64,000 bases of DNA from Cokeromyces recurvatus (lineage: Eukaryota > Mucoromycota > Mucoromycetes > Mucorales > Mucoraceae): positions 1,767,501 to 1,831,500 of the forward strand of contig NW_026251387.1 in NCBI RefSeq assembly GCF_025118155.1, written 5' to 3'. Below are positions 10,941 to 23,100 of the stretch, in pieces. The translations under genes and the position numbers were made by a program. Numbering within the stretch: the first letter of the stretch is position 1; each line of letters starts with the position of its first letter. Below the pieces are notes generated by a model. The model searched no databases, was not told where the DNA came from, and saw only the letters and a list, made by a program, of their open reading frames with translations.

Positions 10941-11330
10941 TCAGACTATCAAAATAATGGCTAAAATAATTAACCAGCCAATGAACATAGAAGTTTGTTG
11001 AAACACCACATAATTTGACACTCCACTATTCATTAAAATATCTAAATTATTATTTTTGATGAATAGATTTATAGGCCCTGTTGGTTCTATTAGAACATTA
11101 TTTGAATTCGTTGGCTTCACATTAGATGGTATAGTAAAGGAAGAAGAAGGAGAAGAAGTTGTTACATTGTCTGGATATTCTATCGAAGATACTAAAAGTA
11201 GAGAATGACTAATTTAAATATGATTCTATATAAACTACAAGATTTATTTTTATTTATTTTTATTTTATTTTTTTTACCAACCTGTACTTGTTGCTAAAAT
11301 TATTGATTTTGTCATGAAGTTATTATCACC

Positions 11331-11361
<31 letters not shown>

Positions 11362-11821
11362 ATAGTAGCAGTAGTAGTGGGAGTCATTATAACATCAACA
11401 TGAGTAGTTCGACAATTAATACTAGTATAACTTTCTTCATCATTTTCAAAAGTCTTCGTATAGATAATAGGCCTGTATAAATATATATATTGACAGTCAT
11501 TTAAGTATATAGAAAACAATATAAATATATAGTTATGTTTATACAATACCAGTATGAAGCAATGCAGGCTTGTTGACAGTAATCACCTTTATTTTCACAT
11601 TTTATAATACAATTATTTGTTGTAATGACTATTATATATACACATACATACATACATACATACATACATAAATATAGACAGTACCTATTTCTATTTGATT
11701 ATATACAATACTGACCGCATGTTTTCAAACAAGTCTGATCTTCAATTTGACAGTTACATGTAGCAGAACATGAAGTTATAAAGATACTAAGACCAATAAC
11801 AAACAAATCAAAGGTTTTCAT
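10941..11821 (-). CDS. Secreted, probably GPI-anchored protein with an eight-cysteine N-terminal module (paralogue A)
   Basis: Four exons start at 11821. The first gives a signal peptide (MKTFDLFVIGLSIFITSCSA) and the first four cysteines. Spacing after cleavage is C-x1-C-x6-C-x3-C-x6-C-x3-C-x6-C-x3-C. Then comes a Thr-rich stalk (a run of ten or more Thr encoded by ACT repeats), a spacer with NVTTSSPSSS, and a hydrophobic C-terminus (FIGWLIILAIILIV) suited to GPI attachment or membrane insertion. The first intron falls in phase 1 directly after the fourth cysteine, exactly as in the gene at 25392-26249, so the two are paralogues. Location is inferred to be cell wall or surface. The cysteine spacing does not match CFEM. 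The last exon joins through an acceptor near 11198. Function unknown. Confidence 0.75.
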
Positions 11822-12367
11822 ATGTCTTTTATTCAAGTAAAGTTAAAAAGTAAAGAAAAAGAGGAGAAAGCATCAAAGAAGATAATTCTTTATATTTTCT
11901 CTTTCTTTCTTTCTTTTCTTTTCTTTTTTTTTTTTCCCTTAATGTTAAACACCCTTAATTCAAAATAAAAATTTAATTGCATATAAATATAAAATCAATA
12001 ATTTACAGAAATATATACATTCTTGTTCCTCCTTCTTGACTTGGACCCATACAAATTTTAATTAAACGAATACAACAAAGCTTTTCATATCAATAAAAGA
12101 CGGTATTTACAACTATAAAAGTGTGCTGATATTTTATATTGGATTTAACTTTGTCCCTTGAGTTTTGTAGCAAAGGAATTGAGTAAGGACATTGCTTTAA
12201 ACTATAAAAAATATATATATATATATATCTTACAAATGCAAACATCTTCATAAGGAGGTGATTTTATACAGCCATTTTGTATGTGTGTGTCTGTGTGTAT
12301 GTGTTTACTATTTATCAAATATATTTCACTCCTCTTCCTTTCATTTCCTTTCTCCCTTTATTTATTT

Positions 12368-12402
<35 letters not shown>

Positions 12403-13434
12403 CTACATATATACATATTTATATACATATTTATATCTTTATAAGTCTATAAATTAAAAAAAAAACACGTTAGTAATTTAGGTATATACACTAATAATAA
12501 ATATTGCCCATGAACATGATGGAATATAAAAGTAAAAGGATAATATGAAAATACCTTTATCTGATTGTCAAAATGTGTATATCTGTTTAAAGATTAACCT
12601 AGAAGTATCTCAAGCTTAGATCTCAAGTACAATTGATAAAGTAATAGAAGGTTTCTTTTCTTTATCTTCTAGAGATAATTATTATATATAATAAAGTTAT
12701 CTAATAGACTCTTTAGCTTTTCAGCAATAACAGGGATTCAGTGTCTGTTTACTCTGACTTATTAGAAGATGGTTTCTTTCTACTACTCAAAATGATTGTC
12801 ACAACCTAATATTCGATGAATACACTTATTTCAGTATTTAAAATGGATAATGAAAATACTTTCCTAAACAAGTATTTACTTCAAAGATATCAGTGAGTAT
12901 AAGAATCATTAAAAAAAAAAAGTAAAAAGGGGTTTTCATTTATTTCAAGAGAATATGTTATATAAAGTACAATGATTTATGTGCCCCTTCCCAAGAAAGA
13001 AAGACGACATACTATAACGAGTGGTCATAGTATTCAATGATACTTATAAGTTTCAATAAGATATTTTACCTCTTTATTTTGTAATAATATACAAGTCAGT
13101 CGTCTTTACTGTAGATTAAATTTGACTTGTTAAGGGGGATTCTAATTTTATAGAATGTAACCATTTATTATAAAAATACGAATAACAACAAAATGTTTAC
13201 ACACGTATACATATACATACACGTACAAGTATACACACATACATATACACATACATACAAACATATATATATAAATATATAAATAGAATATTTAAACAGT
13301 AATAATAATAACAATAATAATAATAATAATCATGAATAAAGATATTTTTTTTCTTTTTTTTTTTTTTTTTTTTTTTTACATATAAAATATGCATAAGAAA
13401 AGGAATGGAAAATACATAAAGCTTACAATTGGTT
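11822..13434. other. Long intergenic region with microsatellites
   Basis: About 1.6 kb between the upstream side of the secreted protein gene and the 3' side of the GATA-like gene. It holds TATG/TA repeats (12370-12445), a poly(T) tract at about 13346-13377 and AC-rich repeats near 13197-13262. Open frames here consist of repeat sequence. No convincing gene; part may be 3' UTR of the GATA-like gene. Confidence 0.45.
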
Positions 13435-14919
13435 TTACCAGAGAGAAGAAGAAGAAGAACTGGATGTTGAATAAAGAGATGTCCTTCTTTGGGAATCATA
13501 ATATTGAAAAGGTGGAGTTGTTGGATAAGATGAAAAAGAGGAGGAAGAAGAAGAAGAAGAGGTAATACTGCTTGTAGGACTATTTATAGTATTCATAGAA
13601 GTTGTTGAAATCATAAAATTATCTGATAAAATAGCTGCAGTAGCTGCTTCAACAGTTTCAGTAGGAATATCATCCCAAGACCAGGTATTCCAATTGACCA
13701 ATGAGCGAACATCTACTTTTCTTTTCGCTGCCTTTACAAAGAGTTCAGGTGGTCTCACTTTAGTATGACGCAAATAGTAACTCTTACAGGTTTCACACCA
13801 GTTTCCATGACCACATAAGTTACGATACCATTGATGGGTTTCAGTTACTTTACAATTTGCACAATATTTTTGTGTACGTGGTGTAGATGATTTAGGAGAA
13901 TAAAAGACCATGGGTAGATTACTTTTATGTATCGACTTTTCTTGTGAGTCTGTGCTATTCTTATTATTATTATTAGCAGTAGTAGTAGACATGCGTGGAC
14001 CAGGACGATTGGCAACAATTAAACGTAAAGGTCTAGGTTGACCATGTTTAAGTTGATAACGATAACAGGCAACACATAAACGACGACGAGAAGCAGGTTT
14101 TGCATTGCAATTAAAGCACATGGGTTTAAACTTTGTTGGACGAGGAGAGTGAAGAAGTAAGAGTAAAGCAGAATACATGATAGGCTGTTGAGAATAATGA
14201 TATGACAGTTCATTAAAAAAGATAGGTCTTGGTAAATTCTTGTAATCAAGACCAGCGACATCAAACAGGAAATTAGATAGTTCAATAGCAGATCTCATCT
14301 TGCGAGGATCAAAGTCATGAATGTTAAATCTAAATAAAGTGTTTAAAACATAATTAAGACGATAGATGTGATCTTCTTTAGCCATATTTGCATTTTCAAG
14401 AAATCGAACATCTGTTCTACCTGGTGTAGATTCATATTGAGTATATCGGAATAAATGAAGAAGCCAAGTAGGGAAAAAGATAAATTCTGGTGAAATTAAT
14501 TGACTCTTTGCATTCTCTGTTCTAAAGAAGACTGCAAGAAGTCTCATTTGACGACATAATTCAATAGATTGAATAGGACGAGATGCTTTACTTGTACCAA
14601 TATGACATCGAAAAGAACCATTCATGTGTCTACCAATCACCTTGATATGAACAGGTATTTCATTCATAAATTTTGAACTCCTAATAGGTGAAAGAATAGC
14701 ATCTGTGAGTGAATTACGGTCACTTGTCAATTTTGTTTTAAAGCCGGCTTTTTCTAAAGCTAATTTCCATAGATTCATCAACTCGTCATCATGAATAGAT
14801 TTTTTCTTGAAGTCTTTTTCTACTATTTTACGATTCGTTTCATTTAAACTATTAGACTTGATACTAGTTGAATTAGAAGCTAGCATATGTTCTGGAATAA
14901 GTAATTCTGTGATATTCAT
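13435..14919 (-). CDS. GATA-like zinc-finger protein with a second Cys4 motif
   Basis: A single open exon of 494 residues starting MNITELLIPEHM. Two cysteine clusters are visible. The first, near residue 267, is C-x2-C-x9-C-x2-C (CFNCNAKPASRRRLCVACY). The second, near residue 350, is C-x2-C-x18-C-x2-C: YCANCKVTETHQWYRNLCG followed by WCETCKSYYLRHTKVRP. The second has the GATA-finger layout: T-x-T, a Trp, Gly-x-Gly-x-Trp-Cys and a basic tail ending H-x4-RP, but it lacks the usual Trp-Arg-Arg pair and the CNACG signature. Residues 90-250 form a mostly helical conserved-looking domain with no name I recognise. The C-terminus is Ser/Thr-rich low complexity. A transcription-factor role is inferred from the finger. 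Confidence 0.65.
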   Translation of the reverse strand: MNITELLIPEHMLASNSTSIKSNSLNETNRKIVEKDFKKKSIHDDELMNLWKLALEKAGFKTKLTSDRNSLTDAILSPIRSSKFMNEIPVHIKVIGRHMNGSFRCHIGTSKASRPIQSIELCRQMRLLAVFFRTENAKSQLISPEFIFFPTWLLHLFRYTQYESTPGRTDVRFLENANMAKEDHIYRLNYVLNTLFRFNIHDFDPRKMRSAIELSNFLFDVAGLDYKNLPRPIFFNELSYHYSQQPIMYSALLLLLHSPRPTKFKPMCFNCNAKPASRRRLCVACYRYQLKHGQPRPLRLIVANRPGPRMSTTTANNNNKNSTDSQEKSIHKSNLPMVFYSPKSSTPRTQKYCANCKVTETHQWYRNLCGHGNWCETCKSYYLRHTKVRPPELFVKAAKRKVDVRSLVNWNTWSWDDIPTETVEAATAAILSDNFMISTTSMNTINSPTSSITSSSSSSSSFSSYPTTPPFQYYDSQRRTSLYSTSSSSSSSLW

Positions 14920-15720
14920 TTTTTTATTAAAATTTCCATCTATTTGAGCTTAAAAAATCGATTTGCATATAATTTTTATTTATTTTTCCAATAATGATAA
15001 TTAAAAAATAAATAAATAAATAAAAAAAAGAGGCAGTAATAAGAGATATAAAAGGAAGAAGAAAAAAGGAATAAAATAAACAAGAAAAAAAAAAGGGAAA
15101 AGAAAAGGAAAGCCCTTTATATTTAACAACTAAAAATAAAATAAGAATCTGGCAGCTTTTTTTAATTTTTTTTTTCCCTTATTTTTGTTTCCCCTTGAAA
15201 ATTAATAGATTTCTTTGTCTTTGATATAAAAGACTCGTCCAATGAACTTGTATGTTTTTTTAAGCTCTATTAATTAACTGCACCTTTTCATTGTTTTTCT
15301 TTTATTTTATTATATTCATGTTGCAGATAGATGGCGCGTGCCATATTCATGAGACAATAGTGTGAGTTGAATCACTTGTAAAAAATAGCCACCACCCATT
15401 ATTGCCCCCTTTGTCCTTACCATTAAAAAAGAAATGATCTCAAGACGGAGAATATCTTTCTTTTCTGAATAACAAACAAGATCTTTTCTCGAATTTTTTT
15501 TTTTATTGACAACTTTTCGATTTTATTTTATTTTTTCGTAATGAATAAACAAGTTTTTATTTTTATATATATCAATAATCTGAAATAAAAGATGTCAAAC
15601 CAACCATGTCCTTGTAACTTTGCTGTTAAATAAACTGTTTATCGTGCTGTGTGTTTAAGTTTAAACACCGCAGTTAATCCACCTTTATTTTACTAAAGTA
15701 CAAGCTCAAGAGCCAAAAAC
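14920..15720. other. Upstream region of the GATA-like gene
   Basis: AT-rich promoter-side sequence with A-rich and T-rich tracts. A near-palindrome GTGTTTAAGTTTAAACAC lies at about 15651-15668, close to the end of the transposase relic. No gene seen. Confidence 0.4.
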
Positions 15721-15830
15721 CTATCGAAAAAATGAAACAGAATGCTTTATCCATCCCTGATAGTCGTTAACAGACACTTGTCTTACCGTTTCAATGATGA
15801 TAGCACTTGAATCATCAATTGCCGTGAGAC

Positions 15831-15873
<43 letters not shown>

Positions 15874-16947
15874 CTAGCCGTAACTTTTTGACCAGAATAA
15901 TTCAATTGAATTCAGAAAGTAAACAGATTTGTATGTGCGACTTTTAATTAGATCTTGAACAGTAGAAACTTCATATATAGAGACATTATCCAGGATGAGA
16001 TGAAGACTTGATATTGTATGTGCATCAGCTGTATCCAAAACACCACTGATAAATTGCAGGAAATGTTCATTTCGTGTACCAATTCTCGCATTTACCACTA
16101 AAACCCTATGGTCGTCTTTCTTTCTCTTCTTAATAGATACGCTTTATTTATTTATTTTTAAGCAGTCTTTGGTCTACGCAAGTTTACGTGAATAACTCTC
16201 CATCCCCCCCCCTCCCTCTTGCACATCTTACTCTAACGATAGTAATAGCAATGCTCTCAACTTGATAGAAGCGCAGTTTTAGCAGATACTCCTTCTGCTT
16301 AGATCTCCTAAAATTTCCTCTAATATGCATATTAAATCATACCTCATCATCAATATAAAATAATACATTTGCTATACCGTCCATTTCAGCACTTTCTCTC
16401 TTTGTTAATTCAAAGTACTACTCTCAGTTCTTCTCGCAGTAACCACAATTCTGTCCAACTTCTTAAGGGTAAGAGATGCATGATGTTTGTGAAGAACCAG
16501 AAAGACTGATCGACTTTATGTCTGGAAAAAAGCAGAAAGCAATACACCTCTTGTCTCTCATAGAACAGCAGTCGCAGTGTTATAATAATTACAAAGAAAG
16601 TTTGTATGTTTTACCTCAAACTTCCTATTGTTTCCTTACAAACATGACAGCTTTTTAATATTACTTGGCAAATGCTCTTCTTCATCATCCTTGCATAATT
16701 TCACATAATACTGAGCTATTCTTATAATGATACCTAAGGTTAAACCAGCTTATCTTATAAACACTATTTCTTGCTCTACGACAACATCAAGCAATAATTC
16801 TTGTATTTGAATGGAAAGGTAAGAAGAATTATACGGGCCTCTGACTTTTTTTTTCCCAGTAGTAACCGCAGTCTTATTTATTGATGTAGACTCGATTTTT
16901 ACCTGCTGCTGGATTAGTGTTATTGACATCCTGCTGAATAAAACCAT
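15721..16947 (-). pseudogene. Second broken Tc1/IS630-like DDE transposase
   Basis: Reading down the minus strand, a full-length transposase can be followed through many stops and frameshifts. It opens with a helix-turn-helix region (KKVRGPYNSSYLSIQIQEL, then AGLTLGIIIRIAQYYVKL), then LPSNIKKL, then the first catalytic block VLFYIDDEV and FNMHIRGNFRRS, then HLILDNVSIYE with the second Asp, NSIELFWSK with the catalytic Glu, and the C-terminal VNDYQGWIKHS ending at 15721. The order and spacing match Tc1/IS630-like transposases of fungi. The sequence retains all three catalytic positions but the frame is broken many times. I could not identify terminal inverted repeats. Not functional. Confidence 0.78.
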
Positions 16948-17174
16948 GTCTATTTCCTGTGAAGTTTTACGAAAAAAAAAATAAAATAAAATAAAATAAA
17001 AAAAAATGAAATAAAATTAAATTAAAAAAAAAAAAATGAATAAAAAAAAATTAGATGCGCAAAGCGTTTGGAAAAAACTACTAACACATAATATCAAACT
17101 TTTTTTTTTTTTTTTTTCTTTGTTTAATACCAACATTTAATTAATTAGAAAAAATAAAGTAATTTCAAATACAC

Positions 17175-20100
17175 ATGGAAGCAAAAGAGGAGGATTTTTC
17201 TTCTTTATCGATTACTGATAAATTACAGCATAAAGTAAAAAATAAAAAATAAAGAATAAACTTTACAACATTTACAGATTAATCATCTATTCCTTTTTTT
17301 TTTCAAAAATAAAAAATAAATAAATACTCTTATTTAGCTTTGGAAAGCTCGTGTTTCAGCTTGTGAAGATTTAACTAAATTATTTAAAACAACCACTGAA
17401 GATACTGATTTCTACAGTTATGAATCTTGTTTAAAAAAATTAGTTTTAGAACCAAATGCAGTTGCCCAAGAAGCAGGTTTATCTGCAGTTATTGAATACG
17501 TCAGCAATGCACCTAATGCTACTAGGTAATTTATAAATAAATAGTTATCTATTTACTATAATAACAACAATAAAATATTAAAAAAATTTTTTTTTCTTTG
17601 TTAGTACAAGAGATAGTATTATACCAGCATTAGTAGAAAAATGTTTAGGTGCTATTAAAGCAGGTACAAAACAAAAGGCAACAGATATTATTTTACTTTA
17701 TGCAGAAATCGATACTCCAGATCCTATTGTCGTAAATTGAGAATATATACTTTTTTTTTCTTTCTTTCTTTCTTTCTTTCTTTTTTTCGTTATGCTCAAA
17801 CTCATTATTTGTTAATGTTGATTCTGTTTTGAATATATTAGGAACTCGTTTTACCCGGCATAAACGCAAAACAACCAAAATTAGTTACTCAAACTGTATT
17901 TGTATTAAAAGAATTAATTCGACAATTTGGTATTAAAAAAGTGAATCCAAAACCTATTATCAAAATTATTCCTCAATTGTTTGGTCATACTGATAAAAAT
18001 GTTCGTGCTGAAGCATTTGCATTAACGGTAGAATTATATAGATGGATTGGTCAACCTTTATCAACTAGTTTAACTACTTTAAAGCCTGTACAAATTAAGG
18101 ATTTAGAAGAAGCATTTTCAAAATTACCTACAGAGAAACCAACTCCTGAACGTTTGATTCGATCTGAGCAAGCCAGTGAAGAACCAGAACAAGTAGAGAA
18201 TGATATTAAAATGGGTAAACCAGTATAATTACTAAATTGATTATAATTAAATTTAATCTTCTTATATGTATATATATATATAGGTGATGATGCCCAAGAT
18301 GAAGAACAAATGGATGTTGACGAAATCGATGCTTTTGATCTTGCTGATCCTATAGATATTACTGCTAAATTACCTGGCAACTTTTATGAATTATTACAAT
18401 CTAAAAAATGGCAAGAACGTAGAGAAGCATTAGATGCATTATTAGAACAAGCAAAAACTCCAAAAATTATGGATAAGGATTATAGCGAATTAATAGGAGC
18501 TCTTTCAAAAGTAAGTTTGCTTATTCATTTATGATATTAGTATTAGTCTCAAGCTTTCTTTTTTTTTCCCCTCTCTTTTATCTATTTCTTTTTTAGCGTA
18601 TTAATGATTCAAATATTTTGTTAGTGGGAGCGACAGCAACTTGTATAGAGCATATTGCAACTGGATTAAGAACAGATTTTGGCAAATATAAGCCTAATAT
18701 TACACCTGTGATGATTGAAAAATTAAAGGAAAGGAAACCCGCTATTTTAGAACAACTTGCTAATGGTTTAAATGCTGTTTTTGCTTCAGTTCCGATATCA
18801 GAATTAATTGAAGATGTAACTGTAGCTTCAAAACATAAAAATCCTCAGGTACGATCAGAATGCTTTAAATTACTGTCTCGACGATTAAAAGAAGTGAAAG
18901 AAATGCCGGGAAAAACAGAGATAAAGTCATTTGCGGAAATGTTTAAAAAATTATTAGACGATGCAGATGCCAATGCTCGTGAAGCAGGTGCAGATGGTTT
19001 GGGCACATTAATGAAATTAATTGGTGAAAAGCCAATGCTACCATTTACAGATGGATTAAGTGATATTCAAATGGGTAAAATAAAGGAAGCTTATGAGAAA
19101 GCAACAGTAAAAGTAAAAATTGCCAAAAAGCCACAACCATCTATAGCACCACCTGTTAAAAAGGCACCCACCATGACTAAAAAACCTACACCAGAACCGA
19201 TGACCACTGATGATACTCCTACTATAGCAAACGACGCAAATAGTGTTATCCCACCTAAACGAAAACCTCCATCTCGTCTTACAGGTGCTAGTAGTATAAA
19301 AAAGCCAGCTCTTTCATCCTCAAAACCTAAAACAACAACTGCTCCCACACCATCTGCTGTTACTGGTTCTAAAAAAAGTGCTAAACTGCCACCTCCTTCT
19401 ACTCCGGAAGAAATCAAATATAAATATTCACAAGAGGATGCTGAAGCCCGTGCAACCGAATTTATTCCAGAAGCTATTCATACAGATCTACAACAAGCGC
19501 AATGGAAAGTACGACTGGCTGCAATGGAAAGTCTATGTCAACATTTTGAGGAAATAGAGGGTTCGGCTATCGAACCTGAAATTGTGATTCGTTCATTCTC
19601 GAAAAAGCCAGGTTGGAAAGAAATGAATTTTCAAGTAATGGGCAAGATGTTTTCAGCCATTCAAACCTTATCTGTCAAATGTCCTAGTTTCAATAAAGCA
19701 TGTGGTGCTCTCTGTATCCCTGTCATGGTTGAAAAATTAGGTGATATTAAACTAAAGAAACCAGCAGGTGATTGCTTAGTAACTATTGCCGAGAAAACTT
19801 CTGTACAATTTGTTTTTTCTCAAGCTTATCCTGTTCTTAAAAAGGCAAAATCGCCCAAAGTTTTATCGGATTCCTTTTTATGGATTCATGCTACTTTAAT
19901 GGATTTTGGTATTTATAGACTTCAAGTTCGAGATTTGATTGATTTAATTAAATTTGGTCTGTCCAATACAAATGCTTCTGTAAGAACAAGTGCAGTTACC
20001 GTCTTAGGTGCCCTAAGGCAATTTATTGGTCCAGGTATGTTTAATACATATTTGAGGAAAAAAAAAATAAAATAAAATAAAAAAAAAAAGGCAAGTTGTA

Positions 20101-23100
20101 TGTTTTATTAAATAGCATTATATAGAAATCAAATCATTCGTTGAAGACGTCAGTCCAGCATTGTTAGCTACTATTGAACAAGAATTTGAAAAAGTTTCTA
20201 AAATGGATCCTCCTCAGCCAACAAAGGCACCAAAGAATTTTGTAAGTAAATGACTGATTCATTTCTGCTAATTTTTTCTAATTATTATCATTATTATTTT
20301 AAGGATGGGGATGATAGTGGTGGTGATATTGGTAGTACAAATGCAGATGCAATTGATTCATTATTTCCTCGAGTGGATATTTCAGGATCGTTAAGCAAAA
20401 CAATAACTCAATGTGCAGATGCTAATTGGAAAATTCGTAAAGAGGGTCTAGATAAAGTGATGGAGATTATTACTAGCGCCAATAATCGAATCAAACCTTC
20501 TCTGGGACCTGAATTCCCCAACGTTTTGAAGCAGCGTTTGAATGATAGCAACAAAAATCTTCAAATCATGGCGGTTGAGATTGCTGGAACGCTTTCAGTT
20601 GCTATGGGTAAACCATTTGAAAAATATATCAAATTATTTACCGGGCCAGTGATTGCTGTATTATCGGATAACAAGGCTAATGTAAGATCAGCTGGTATAA
20701 CTACATTAGAAAATTTTCGAAAAACATGTAGTATGGAATTAATGGCGCCTGTGTTTGGAACAAGTTTAGCGAATGAAACCCCCACACTTCGTAAAGAGCT
20801 TTTATCTTGGATAAGCACCGCTGTTAAAGAAGAACCGGATGTTGCTAAGTTTGACTTTACTAGTATCGTCATACCTCTGTTTTCTTGTTTACAAGATCGA
20901 AATGGTGATGTTCGTAAAGCTGCACAAGTTTGTCTCCCAGAAATAATTGCTATTGTTGGATATGATAACATTATCAACAAGACAACAGAATTAAAAGCAG
21001 CTCAACGTCAAACCATTTTACCTCTTATTGAAGCTGCAAGAGGATCAGCACCTATGGCCACAAATCCCTCAACAGCTGCTGCTTCTACTGCATCTACGGC
21101 ACCTACGTCTAAAAAACGCCCCGAGTCTATTTATGCTACAGATGATCATGGTCGTTCCTCTACTATTTCTACTCCTAGTCGTTTAAAAACCCCCTTAAAG
21201 AAGAAGATGATCGGTGTTCCTGCTTCTCGATCACAAGCAACATCACATGCTACTGCTTCTGTTGAAAATTCAATAGCTCCTATTCTTACGAATGATTCTC
21301 GTGCTAAACAAATACGCGCTAAAAAGGAAATCAGATGGCAATTTGATTCGCCACGACCTGATATCATTGACAATCTCAAGACTTTGTTTGATGCTAACAT
21401 GAGCCCTGAAGTAACTTCATTATTATTCAGTAAAAGTCAGCACGCTGAACGTGATCGACTCAATGGTCTAAGTATCTTGAACGACTGTCTTACTTTATCC
21501 GACATATGTATTGACAAATACCATATTGAATTTACGGAAATGAAATGCCGCTTTGTTGCAAATGCAGATCTTATTTTCAAATATTTAACAATTCGATTCT
21601 TTGATACAAACACAAGTATGTTAATTAAATGTTTAGATCTGACGCAGAATCTTGTAAATATTCTTGAAGAGGAGAACTATCATCTTACTGAATATGAAGC
21701 TGTATCATTTTTGCCTTATTTGATTAATAAGGTCGGTGACCCTAAAGAGGTGATGCGTGCTCGTGTTCGTGAAATCTTAAATTCTTTATCTCGCATTTAT
21801 CCGCCTAATAAATTATTCAATTATCTTTTGGATGCCGTTGCTAATTCGAAGAATTCAAAAGTTCGCTCAGAATGTTTAGAAGAAGTAGGCTTGTTAATAC
21901 AAAGGAATGGTATATCTGTTATGCATCCTAATAAGTCACTGCCTATAATTGCGACTCATATTGGAGACCGAGATTCAAGTGTTCGAAATGCTGCATTAAA
22001 TGCGGTTGCTCAAGCATACATTTTAATTGGAGATCCTGTGATGAAATATATGACTAGATTAGGTGATAAAGAAAAAAGCATGCTTGAAGAGCGTTTAAAG
22101 GTATGGTATAATGAGAATGAATCGATCCACAAAAAAAAAAATTTATCCAACTAATATTAAATTAAATAGCGTACAACACCATCAGCTAGTGTCCTTGCAG
22201 CAGAAGAAAAGGAGCGTGCTAAACAGAAGGAAGATGAAATGGAGATTGATGAACTACTATCCTTACCACGACTGACTGGTCGTTCACAAATTGCTAAGCC
22301 TCGTAATATAATTTCTCCTCAACGTCCAGTTTCATATTCACAGACTTTACCTGAACCTGAGCCAATGGAAGATGTCATAGAAGATCATAGACAAAGAATT
22401 CCTGAGCCACATGCTAATCGTATTAACCCAGAAATAAGACAAATTCGTCCCGTATCTTTTGGATCACAACAGCATTCATACCAACCACGCTTTACTTATT
22501 CTAATAATCCTACAGAAATGCTTGATTATTTACTTTCACAAATGAATAGTAGTAATCAAACTGAGGGTGTTGATGCATTAAAAGGTATCGTCAAGATTAT
22601 ACTTGCCAAACCTCAAGCTGCTATCTCTGATGTAGGCCGAATTATTAATGGTGTTACACTTCAGATGAAGATGGCTGCTTTAGCGACTGATCCACAACAA
22701 GGTCTTACACCAAGGCTCTGTAAGCATGTAGTCAATATATTAGTCTCTATATTTTCTACAGAAATTTTAATTCCTAAAGTCCCAGTTGAAGGATTACAAC
22801 ATTTATTAGAACAACTTGCCCGACAATTATTGGATCAAAAAACAAATGGGTCCGCTTCAGGACCACAATTATCTAAAGCATTGAATGTAGCCATGGTTAA
22901 AATTTTAGAAAATAGTGAAAGAAATCATACATTTAGGTAAGCGAATATATATATATATATTATTAGATACCATTCTTTTTTTCTTTTTTTTCTTATTTAT
23001 TTAATAGTGCACTATTGACTATCTTGAGTAATGGCTCAGAAAGATTGCTTGATCGCTCATTGGCTATAGCTCAAGAATCAAAGTATGTAGAACTGATAAT

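Noticed and set aside
12258..12452. Open frame with YIYIYIS repeats
   Set aside because: Translation of a TA/CATA microsatellite.
19091..19417. Antisense open frame inside the XMAP215 gene
   Set aside because: Shadow of the Pro/Thr/Lys-rich TOG2-TOG3 linker; the sense frame has clear homology.
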